Assembly (NCBI GenBank): GCA_045536305.1
Contig: JAZSNH010000052.1
Coordinates: 1 to 37,841, forward strand
Source of the DNA: JAISGQ01 sp045536305
GTDB lineage: Bacteria; Bacillota; Clostridia; Oscillospirales; Acutalibacteraceae
DNA: 37,841 nt
Reading direction: 5' to 3'
Both the position numbers and the translations under genes were made by a program. Of the stretch, positions 31,351 to 37,841 are shown in pieces. The notes beneath the pieces are model-generated. The model searched no databases. It saw only the letters and a program-made list of their open reading frames with translations, and was not told the origin of the DNA. The stretch's first letter is position 1; every line of letters starts with the position of its first letter.

Positions 31351-32589
31351 TCAAGCCGGCACAAACACGGCAGTCACATGCATTTCGCCGCCCTTTATTT
31401 CGGCGAAAACCTCGCCGCCCATTTTGTTCATAAGGCAGCGGCAGATATATAAGCCCAGACCATTGCCATGCTTTCCGACGGAATTTGAACCTCGCCAGAA
31501 GCTGTCAAACACGTGTACACTTTCACTCGTTTCAAGTGTGCATCCTGTATTTGCAACAGTAACCAGACGGCAGCCGTCCTCCTCGGAAAAGAATATGGAA
31601 ATCCGCCTGCCATCACCATACTTTATCGCGTTTTCCATCATATTCTGAATGACCTCGACTGCCCTGTCGCAGTCGCCTTTTATCAGGCAGTTGGAATATT
31701 CACCAACCAGAAATTCAGTCTTCAGCAGACCGAGCTTGTCTGTGTAGTAGGACGATATGCTACCAACGAGCTCAGACAGGTAAAACTCGCCCTCTTTCAC
31801 CTCCAGTGAAAGAAAATCCTCCCTTGAGGCTTTCACAATCCCGGAAACATAGCCCTCTATTTCGTCTGCCTTTGTGTTAATGTTTTCGGCTATTTCCGCC
31901 TGCTTTTCAGGGCTTTCATACAGCCCTCTTGACAGAGCCTTTGCATACAGCTTTATTGCCGATAGGGGTATTTTTATATCGTGGGACAACGAGAGAATGA
32001 GCTTTTTGCGCTCCGCCTGCAGGTCGATTTCGCTTTGCCTGTTCTGTTCCAGCTTTTCACGGAGCATATCCATGCCCCAGACAAATTTGCTGAAAAAACG
32101 GTGCTTGTTTTCCTGCAAAGGCACAGTCAGATTGCCCTTCGAAAGCTCATAAGGCACCTCTCTGAGCCGCAAAAACGGCTTGATTACATTCATGCGCACA
32201 AAAAACAGACAGCCCATCAGCACCGCAGACATCATGCCAATGCAGATGTTTACCGTGACTGTCAGATTTTTTTCGACACCGGAATCGGCAGAATAATCGA
32301 AACGATAAAATTCGCCCCCTGCCTGCAGTATGAGGTAATCATACCTGCCGCCGGTCAGTCCGTCACCTGTGTCTGTGTCAACAGGTACAATGTCAGCTAT
32401 GGCAGGATATTGTGACATATCGAGCAAAGCAAAGCCGTGCTGTTCGATAAACGCAGCCGCGCGGGAGGCATCCACACGGTATTGCCTGCCCTCTGCGTTT
32501 CCGACGCTTGCCAGCCATAGGTTCGCACCGGCAAATACAGCTGCAACAAGCAGAACGGCCACTGCCATCATGCGGTTAAAGGCTTTCAT
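31351..32589 (-). CDS. sensor histidine kinase
   Basis: The 412-residue kinase has two transmembrane helices (about 7-26 and 112-134) flanking a short extracellular sensor of about 85 residues, then a HAMP-like linker, a DHp domain with H-box LSLSHDIKIPLSAI (phosphoacceptor H203), and an ATPase domain with N-box QNMMENAIKYGD, FDSFWRGS and GNGLGLYICR. It should phosphorylate the regulator encoded just upstream. Its start overlaps the stop of the regulator gene (ATGTAATG), so the pair is translationally coupled. The short sensor loop is like that of cell-envelope stress kinases. It is the last gene of the four-gene operon. Confidence 0.94.
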   Translation of the reverse strand: MKAFNRMMAVAVLLVAAVFAGANLWLASVGNAEGRQYRVDASRAAAFIEQHGFALLDMSQYPAIADIVPVDTDTGDGLTGGRYDYLILQAGGEFYRFDYSADSGVEKNLTVTVNICIGMMSAVLMGCLFFVRMNVIKPFLRLREVPYELSKGNLTVPLQENKHRFFSKFVWGMDMLREKLEQNRQSEIDLQAERKKLILSLSHDIKIPLSAIKLYAKALSRGLYESPEKQAEIAENINTKADEIEGYVSGIVKASREDFLSLEVKEGEFYLSELVGSISSYYTDKLGLLKTEFLVGEYSNCLIKGDCDRAVEVIQNMMENAIKYGDGRRISIFFSEEDGCRLVTVANTGCTLETSESVHVFDSFWRGSNSVGKHGNGLGLYICRCLMNKMGGEVFAEIKGGEMHVTAVFVPA

Positions 32590-33260
32590 TACATCGCCTC
32601 CTCAAAGCGGTACCCAACACCCCACACAGTCAGGATATGCTTTGGCTTCTTCGCGTCATCCTCTATCTTTTCACGAAGCCACTTGATGTGCACTGTAAGG
32701 GTCTGCGGCTCGGAATCGCTGTCGAAGCCCCATATACGCGAAAACAGCATATCCTTCGACAGGGTTGCGCCTTTATTTTCGCAGAGCAGCTCCAGCAGCT
32801 CAAATTCCTTTGCCGTCATCTTTATTTCGCAGCCGTTTTTCTTTACGACCCGATGCACGCGGTCAATGACAATATCGCCGAACGAAATACTGTCACTTTC
32901 ATAGCGGCGTCGGAAAAGTCCTTTTATTTTTGCTGTGATTATATCAATATCTATCGGCTTTTCTATGTAGTCGTCTGCGCCGAGAATAAGACCGTTGAGC
33001 TTATCCTCTTTGGTGATTCGTGCGCTGACGATGAATATGGGGGTGTTGCTGTTCTCCCTCAGCTTCTGGCAGACCGCAAAGCCATCCATGCCCGGCAGCA
33101 TAACATCCAGAATGACAAGCTTTGCGCCATATCTTTCAAAGACATCAAGTGCCTTTTCTCCGCTCTCTGCTGCACTTACAGTAAAGCCTTCCGCCCGCAG
33201 AAAATCGCACAGCAAACCCGATATTTCGGTATTATCTTCGACTATCAGAATATCTATCAT
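32589..33260 (-). CDS. OmpR-family response regulator
   Basis: The 223-residue regulator has a receiver domain (residues 1-115; phosphoacceptor D52 in VILDVMLPG, ISA... and K in DDYIEKPID) and a winged-helix output domain (about 125-220; ending LTVWGVGYRFEE). It probably activates the operon promoter at 36546-36579. The start at 33260 follows AAAGGGG by about 10 bases; an out-of-frame ATG lies eight bases earlier. Confidence 0.95.
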   Translation of the reverse strand: MIDILIVEDNTEISGLLCDFLRAEGFTVSAAESGEKALDVFERYGAKLVILDVMLPGMDGFAVCQKLRENSNTPIFIVSARITKEDKLNGLILGADDYIEKPIDIDIITAKIKGLFRRRYESDSISFGDIVIDRVHRVVKKNGCEIKMTAKEFELLELLCENKGATLSKDMLFSRIWGFDSDSEPQTLTVHIKWLREKIEDDAKKPKHILTVWGVGYRFEEAM

Positions 33261-33333
33261 AAATCATAGCCCCTTTGGAAATATCAAGTGCGCAGGGGCG
33301 GCAAAACCTCCCCTGCGCTTTTCTTTTGGTGTT

Positions 33334-34101
33334 TTACCAGCCCATTTCCATGAGCCAGTTGTTTATGGCTCTCTCTCGCTCACGCAGAGAGGAAGTACCA
33401 TCGTATACATCAAGATTATACTCGCCTTTTATGTTTCCGTCAACGATGTACATTACTCTGGTGCAGCGTGCGGCAACCTTTACATCGTGGGTGACCAGCA
33501 TAACGGTTGTTCCCTCACGGTTGACTGCGCCAAGCATATCCATGACCTCGTCGGAAGCAGCACGGTTGAGCGCTCCGGTGGGTTCATCGGCAAATATCAC
33601 CTTGGGATTATTCATAAGAGCTCGGCAGAGGCAGGCACGCTGAAGCTGTCCGCCGGAAACCTCGTCTATGCCGTTGTCGGCGGTTTCTATTATTCCCTGA
33701 CGGCGCATGAGTTCCTTTGCTCGCTCTGCCTTTTGCTTTCTGCTCTCCTTTATCTTTTTCGACTGGCAGGAGGGGAGCATGATGTTGTCAATGACGCTGA
33801 GGTTCTTGAGCATATACATCTGTTGGAAAATGAATCCCATGTGGTCAAGACGCAGTTCGGAGAGTTCACGCTGGCTCATTTTTGCAATGCTCCTGCCATC
33901 GAACAGCACATCGCCTGCGGTGAGGGAATCCATGCCCGAAACGGTGTAGAGCAGGGTGGATTTACCCGAGCCGGAGGGACCCATGATTGCAACCATCTCG
34001 CCCGACTTTACCGAGAAGTTGACATTTCTGAGAACGTTATTCTGACGCTTGTTAACTATATATGTTTTACAAAGATCTTTTACTTCGAGAATGTTGTTCA
34101 T
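33334..34101 (-). CDS. ABC transporter ATP-binding protein, MacB/BceA/LolD group
   Basis: The 255-residue ATPase has Walker A GPSGSGKST, Q-loop FIFQQMYML, signature VSGGQLQRA, Walker B VIFADEPTGALN and the H-loop LVTHDVKVA. The TGALN ending is typical of FtsX-type permease partners such as those exporting or detoxifying antimicrobial peptides. It begins 18 bp after the permease gene and ends 73 bp before the regulator gene. Confidence 0.95.
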   Translation of the reverse strand: MNNILEVKDLCKTYIVNKRQNNVLRNVNFSVKSGEMVAIMGPSGSGKSTLLYTVSGMDSLTAGDVLFDGRSIAKMSQRELSELRLDHMGFIFQQMYMLKNLSVIDNIMLPSCQSKKIKESRKQKAERAKELMRRQGIIETADNGIDEVSGGQLQRACLCRALMNNPKVIFADEPTGALNRAASDEVMDMLGAVNREGTTVMLVTHDVKVAARCTRVMYIVDGNIKGEYNLDVYDGTSSLRERERAINNWLMEMGW

Positions 34102-34119
34102 AGTTGTATTATCCTTTCT

Positions 34120-36486
34120 TTATTCAATACTCGAGGTCTGTGATGCGGTTATCTTTCCTGTACCCTGAGCGGTCAGGTAAACAGCCACAAGGGTTGCTCC
34201 GATGAGAATACCGGGGTAAATCACAAACGCCTCAAGGGGCACTATTTCGTATTGTATAGAGTCAGCACCCATCATCCTGAAAATCGGCGTTATCAGCAGT
34301 TGTGTTGCAGGAGTTGAAAGCAGAAGACCAAGAATGGTGGAAACAAATAGCACCATTGCCATTCTGAGGGTGTGCCAACGCACTATCATACCTCTTGTAA
34401 AGCCTGTGGCGCGCAGCATTGCAATCTGACCGACTTCCTTAGCAATAAAGGAGCGTTCCATAAGCACGGCTATGAGTGCGCATATTATCACCATCACAGG
34501 AACCAGAATGTTGCGTATGGACTTGACCATATCGGCCGACCCGGCAAAGCGATCAACATATTCACCGCCGTTCATGACCTCGTATTCGGGATAGATCTCC
34601 GCCAGCCGCTCCATGCGTTTTTCGATCTCCTCGGCATCGGGATTATCATCAAATGTTATCTGATAGGAATTGAAACCTGCTGCCTGGGAATAGTTGATCT
34701 CTGCGTCCTCATGAAGCCGCACGCCATTGCCCATATTCATCATAGACTGGAAGAACGCTGTAATAATAGCCTCTTTTTCCTCGCCCATATCTGTGTAAGT
34801 AACGGTATCGCCTATGGTAACGCCCAGCGCATCTGCTACTGTACTTGTAACCGCAATCTCATTGGCATTCTGAGGCGGTGTGCCCTCGGAATAAACATAT
34901 TGATCAGCCGTTGTGCCTGTTCCCTGCAGGAGCAGTCCTCCATAGGAGGCTGTATCTGAGGAAACGGTACAGAAAAACAGAATTTCACCGCAGCAGCTGC
35001 CGCTCATGTTTTCTTCTCTGAGCACTTGCTCCATATCTTCAAGATCACGCTTGAAATTCTCTCTTCCGTTTTCTTCAAAGTAGTCCACATAGCTCGTGCA
35101 TACCAGATACACATCACTTTCGGCTGCACAGAAATATGAAACCAGCTTTTCGCTTTTCAGTGTGTTCATTGCGTTGATTACAACTGTTGTCATTACAAGG
35201 CAGAGAGTAAATGCTATTATCATTGTGATAAACCGTTTTGCGTTTGTGAGAATGTCATTGAGTGCAAGGAAAGGAATAGGACGCATGCGGCTTTTTGTAA
35301 GCGAAAGCGGGCTCTTCTTTGAGAAACGCTCGCCCTGCGAGCCGTCACGCACAGCGGCAACCGGCGAAAGCTCATCGACCTTCTTTGTTCCGCCCCAGCA
35401 GAATATAATTACGGTAATTACAACCAGCACCGCACAGGCGGCATTTACAAAATAGAGCGTACTGCCCTCTATGACCATTGTCTGAGAAACACTGTTGAGC
35501 ATCATATTTCCGAAGGGTATGCTTGCCGCAAAGCCCAGCACCGCACCCAGCACAGAAACCGCAAAGTACTTTACAAGGTACAGACCCTTGATTTTTCTGC
35601 TCGGAATACCGGTTGCTTTCATTACACCTATTTCACGGAATTCCTGGGACAGGGTAAAGTTTATGGTAAAGCGGAGAACCACTATGGCAATAAGTACAAG
35701 GCAGATGCTGACTATCAGCAGCACGCCGGCAACTGCCATATCGAGAATATACACAGATGCGATCATATTACGGTCTGCAGAAATGACCGTGCTCAGTCCG
35801 CTGTCCATCACCTCGCTCGCTAGTGCTTTTGTGTCATCGGTTTTTACCGAGCACAGACAGCCGTTTCGCAACTGCTCTTCAATGAGGGGTTCCGAATAAA
35901 TCGGCTCAAAATCCACTTTTGTTATCAGACAACGTGTTACACCCACATTTGGAGATCCGAACAGAGCATCTTTAATGAAGCCTGCCACTCTGAAATCAGC
36001 AGATACCTCTCCAATCGTCATTATGACGGTATCTCCTGTCTGTATGTCGTTGTCGTCCTTCAGCTTGCAGGGCAGCAATATGGTTCCCTGCTCCATAGAT
36101 TCAATCGCCTGATTATCATCAGTAAAATATGTCATTGCAGAATCTTCAAAGGAGAATACTCCCAGAGTGCTTGAAAGATCAAGCCGCTCTCCGTCACAGG
36201 TGACATCATCTTCGCTCAAAAAAATCAGCGTTTCTGTTTGATATGAATCGGTGTTTCTGAGGCTTGCAACACTTTTTCTCACGTCCTCCGGGTCTGTACC
36301 CTTTGTCATGATAAAGTAGTCGCTCATTCCGGACATCTCGAAAAATTCATCCCTCGCTGTCATTACGCTGAGGATATTGTTTGCGCTGCTCGAAACAAAC
36401 ATTGCCGAGAGCAGAACAAACACCAGCAGTATAATGTTCATTGCTCTGTTGCGTTTCAGGTCTTTTTTCAGGATTCTAAAATACAT
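34120..36486 (-). CDS. FtsX-type ABC transporter permease
   Basis: The 788-residue permease has an N-terminal helix after a basic patch (KKDLKRNRAMNIILLVFVLL), a large extracellular region, a first FtsX unit with three helices (about 250-380, holding REIGVMKATGIPSRKIKG), a second N-terminal-like helix, a second extracellular region, and a final FtsX unit (about 665-780, GQIAMLRATGFTRG). It is the first gene of the operon; this permease-first order differs from the usual ATPase-first order. The substrate is probably an antimicrobial peptide or a lipid-linked cell-wall compound (inference from the family and the two-component partner). The ribosome binding site is AAAGGA. Confidence 0.93.
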   Translation of the reverse strand: MYFRILKKDLKRNRAMNIILLVFVLLSAMFVSSSANNILSVMTARDEFFEMSGMSDYFIMTKGTDPEDVRKSVASLRNTDSYQTETLIFLSEDDVTCDGERLDLSSTLGVFSFEDSAMTYFTDDNQAIESMEQGTILLPCKLKDDNDIQTGDTVIMTIGEVSADFRVAGFIKDALFGSPNVGVTRCLITKVDFEPIYSEPLIEEQLRNGCLCSVKTDDTKALASEVMDSGLSTVISADRNMIASVYILDMAVAGVLLIVSICLVLIAIVVLRFTINFTLSQEFREIGVMKATGIPSRKIKGLYLVKYFAVSVLGAVLGFAASIPFGNMMLNSVSQTMVIEGSTLYFVNAACAVLVVITVIIFCWGGTKKVDELSPVAAVRDGSQGERFSKKSPLSLTKSRMRPIPFLALNDILTNAKRFITMIIAFTLCLVMTTVVINAMNTLKSEKLVSYFCAAESDVYLVCTSYVDYFEENGRENFKRDLEDMEQVLREENMSGSCCGEILFFCTVSSDTASYGGLLLQGTGTTADQYVYSEGTPPQNANEIAVTSTVADALGVTIGDTVTYTDMGEEKEAIITAFFQSMMNMGNGVRLHEDAEINYSQAAGFNSYQITFDDNPDAEEIEKRMERLAEIYPEYEVMNGGEYVDRFAGSADMVKSIRNILVPVMVIICALIAVLMERSFIAKEVGQIAMLRATGFTRGMIVRWHTLRMAMVLFVSTILGLLLSTPATQLLITPIFRMMGADSIQYEIVPLEAFVIYPGILIGATLVAVYLTAQGTGKITASQTSSIE

Positions 36487-36545
36487 GGCTGAAAATTCCT
36501 TTCATAATTTCGCTCAAACGGCGCGCTTTCCGTTTGTCTGGCGTC

Positions 36546-36579
36546 AGTATAGCACGGCAATTATTAAATAATCCTTAAA
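36546..36579 (-). promoter_or_regulatory. regulated promoter of the ABC/two-component operon
   Basis: Minus strand TATACT (-10, 36551-36546) lacks a good -35; instead two 11-bp direct repeats, TTTAAGGATTA and TTTAATAATTG (36579-36558), cover that region. OmpR-type regulators often bind such 11-bp direct repeats to activate weak promoters. Confidence 0.55.
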
Positions 36580-36632
36580 TTTTTAAGCATGCCTGTTTTA
36601 TGTTTGAGTCGTTTATTTTTCGACATTTCAAC

Positions 36633-36660
36633 TTTACGGGAACATTTCATATATTATAAT
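36633..36660 (+). promoter_or_regulatory. candidate SigA promoter reading into the mobile-element leader
   Basis: TTTACG (36633-36638), a 16-bp spacer and TATAAT (36655-36660). A 7-bp inverted repeat (CGACATT 36621-36627, AATGTCG 36658-36664) brackets it. Confidence 0.55.
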
Positions 36661-37207
36661 GTCGTAATAAATTAGGAGAGAATCGCCAGGCCGGTGTTTT
36701 TTTGTTGCGCATATTCAGAAAATAACCTTCCGACTCTAAAACACGCACCACTATGCAGATTTTTGATGTTGCGGATAATTCAAAAATACTGTTGCGCAAT
36801 AAGTGCCTTTATTCGAGATTTTACCCATTTATATAACTGGAGGGATATTACATAGTCGAATCTACCTCCCCAGACTTCTGAAAAACAGAACTCTCGACTT
36901 CGACTAATCAGAATGTAATAAGACTGAGTGTAGTAAGACTGAGAGAATATATCTATTTACCAGCCGAATAAGGAATGGAGAAGACAAACGCAAATCGAAT
37001 ATGAACGGACAGCTGCTGAATGGGCGGCTGTTTTTTATTCTCCGGCTGGTAACAAAAAAGATGATATCGCTGTGAACCATTTTGAGACAAAAAAACAGTT
37101 TCGGTAGCCGCTACTGAAAATCATAAGCGGTATTCAATGGGTGGTTTTTCCATCACCGGTTAATGAATACTGCCCCCACAAATCAAACAAAGAAAGGAGG
37201 AAAGCCA
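36661..37207 (+). other. long non-coding structured leader of the mobile element
   Basis: No ORF with a ribosome binding site is seen. The region holds paired arms TATTACAT+AGTCGAA (36846-36860) with TTCGACT and ATGTAATA (36899-36920), two TAAGACTGAG direct repeats 15 bp apart (36919-36943), and the attenuator-like structure at 36957-37052. Function is unknown; a long regulated leader like that of tet(M) in Tn916 is one model. Confidence 0.5.
37009..37036 (+). terminator. internal terminator with competing antiterminator arms
   Basis: Arms ACAGCTGC (37009-37016) and GCGGCTGT (37024-37031), followed by TTTTT. An outer stem TTACCAGCCG (36957-36966) / CGGCTGGTAA (37043-37052) encloses it, and CAGCCG (36961-36966) can instead pair with the terminator arm CGGCTG (37025-37030). 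Confidence 0.6.
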
Positions 37208-37303
37208 ATGTCAATCAAACTAACATCAGCACAATCACGCAGAGTAAAAACGACAGAAAAGAGCTACGCAACGGCGACATTTAGAGGCATAAAAATCGCA
37301 TAG
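37208..37303 (+). CDS. 31-residue basic peptide, possible leader peptide
   Basis: An ATG at 37208 follows a near-perfect ribosome binding site (AAAGGAGG, 37193-37200). The 31 residues are basic (MSIKLTSAQSRRVKTTEK..., ending GIKIA) and match nothing I recognise. The last codons lie in the left arm of a long-range inverted repeat (37276-37285 with 37372-37381), so translation would alter the folding of the RNA downstream. It may be a leader peptide or a small accessory protein of the mobile element. Confidence 0.5.
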   Translation: MSIKLTSAQSRRVKTTEKSYATATFRGIKIA

Positions 37304-37381
37304 CAATGCGGTATTCGAACCGCAAAATTGAGGCGTTAAGGTAATTTGACCTTTTCCCTCAAAAACGTGGTTCTAAATGTC
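37276..37381 (+). promoter_or_regulatory. nested RNA hairpins downstream of the 31-codon ORF
   Basis: Outer arms GACATTTAGA (37276-37285) and TCTAAATGTC (37372-37381) enclose TGCGGT...ACCGCA (about 37306-37323) and a nested hairpin TTGAGG / AAGGT...ACCTT / CCTCAA (about 37328-37362). Downstream further arms are GAAGATG/CATCTTC (37398-37422) and TTTGTGAT/ATCACAAA (37440-37473). Confidence 0.6.
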
Positions 37382-37656
37382 TACAAAAGGGCAAAGTGAA
37401 GATGTTTGCGGAGATCATCTTCGCTTACACGGATTATTATTTGTGATGGATTAGTCGATACAATTATCACAAATATGAATCGTATCTATGCTGAAGCAAA
37501 TCTTATAAAAAACACTCGTCTTATTGAATAGCGAGCAATGGCTTTGTATAGCCAACCGCCTCTGGCGATTGACCTACTCCGCCGTAAAGTGATACTTTGC
37601 AGGGGCACAGCCCCTATAACCCCAGCACAAAATCCACGATGAAAGGAGCGCATAGT
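37304..37656 (+). other. non-coding structured stretch before the mobC-like gene
   Basis: Only very small reading frames are present. The stretch holds the hairpins listed for 37276-37473 and a GC-rich module AGGGGCACAGCCCCT (about 37592-37606). An origin of transfer would be expected near a relaxosome gene, but no specific nick site was recognised. Confidence 0.45.
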
Positions 37657-37841
37657 ATGCGAGACAGAAACAATCAACTCAACATTCGTCTCTCTCAAAG
37701 CGAGATGGACAAGCTCACCCGAAACGCCCGCCGCAGCGGTTTGAGCAAATCGAACTATATACGAATGCTGGTTAACGGATATGGCCCAAAGGAGTCGCCG
37801 CCCATCGAGTACAACGAACTCATCAGAGTAATGACCGATGT
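37657..37841 (+). CDS. MobC-like plasmid mobilization relaxosome protein (5' part, cut by window edge)
   Basis: Sixty-one codons are visible before the window ends with an open frame. The N-terminus, with LNIRLSQSEMDKLTRNARRSGLSKSNYIRMLVNG (excerpt), is a ribbon-helix-helix type DNA-binding domain typical of MobC/relaxosome accessory proteins, which bind near oriT and help the relaxase. The ATG at 37657 follows GAAAGGAG (37641-37648). A relaxase gene is expected just beyond the edge. It indicates that the right part of the window is a transferable or mobilizable element. Confidence 0.82.
   Translation, partial: MRDRNNQLNIRLSQSEMDKLTRNARRSGLSKSNYIRMLVNGYGPKESPPIEYNELIRVMTD

Noticed and set aside
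32995..34143. 382-codon plus-strand frame
   Set aside because: It is antisense to the response regulator and ABC ATPase genes, whose catalytic motifs are intact.
37402..37446. 14-codon frame in the mobile-element leader
   Set aside because: It has no good ribosome binding site and overlaps the GAAGATG/CATCTTC hairpin; too short to call.
37486..37698. 70-codon minus-strand frame
   Set aside because: It overlaps the ribosome binding site and start of the MobC-like gene and has no RBS of its own.

Overview
The window looks like the chromosome of a gut-type Clostridia species, probably in or near the Oscillospiraceae/Ruminococcaceae ([Eubacterium] siraeum/Ruminococcus-like). The reasons are strong AGGAGG ribosome binding sites, SigA-type promoters with 17-bp spacers, many Clostridia-typical families (DUF1846, DUF3793, TSCPD, the Cthe_2159-type carbohydrate-binding fold, Met_gamma_lyase, CmpB-like membrane protein, TnpV), lipoproteins with clean lipoboxes, and GC-rich hairpin repeats common in such genomes. 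The assignment is inference; there is no rRNA to anchor it. No CRISPR array or complete insertion sequence was seen.

Bases 1-30600 read as ordinary chromosome, possibly with the left end of an IS200-like element at bases 1-116. From left to right this part holds: an RNA 2'-phosphotransferase (kptA, minus) divergent from a nitroreductase; a CHASE2/HD-GYP receptor followed by a FecR-like lipoprotein; a PLP enzyme of the methionine gamma-lyase/aluminium-resistance family; a LysM-M14 peptidase (minus) divergent from a PRPP synthase; an SDR-GT2-TVP38 operon; a Cthe_2159-type lipoprotein, a HAD phosphatase and a zinc-ribbon protein; a VWA-domain lipoprotein plus a small lipoprotein; a CmpB-like membrane protein; and potABCD for spermidine/putrescine uptake. 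On the minus strand follow DUF1846, a PHP phosphoesterase with a TSCPD protein, tRNA-Gly(GCC), rpsF-ssb-rpsR, a lamin-tail protein, DUF3793 and a manganese catalase.

Bases about 30730-37841 look like part of an integrative or mobilizable element: a TnpV gene, a four-gene minus-strand operon (FtsX-type permease, ABC ATPase, OmpR-type regulator, sensor kinase) typical of antimicrobial-peptide sensing and export, then over 1 kb of largely non-coding, highly structured DNA with an attenuator-like terminator and a 31-codon ORF, and finally the start of a MobC-like relaxosome gene cut by the window edge.

No clearly new multi-gene system was found. The most unusual signals are regulatory: the potABCD control region combines five 10-bp phased repeats, a phased T-tract curve and a perfect palindrome filling the promoter spacer; the DUF3793 leader has a 24-bp perfect hairpin whose apex matches a second site next to the RBS; the catalase upstream region carries three copies of an 11-mer in alternating orientation; and the mobile-element leader has competing hairpins around a terminator.
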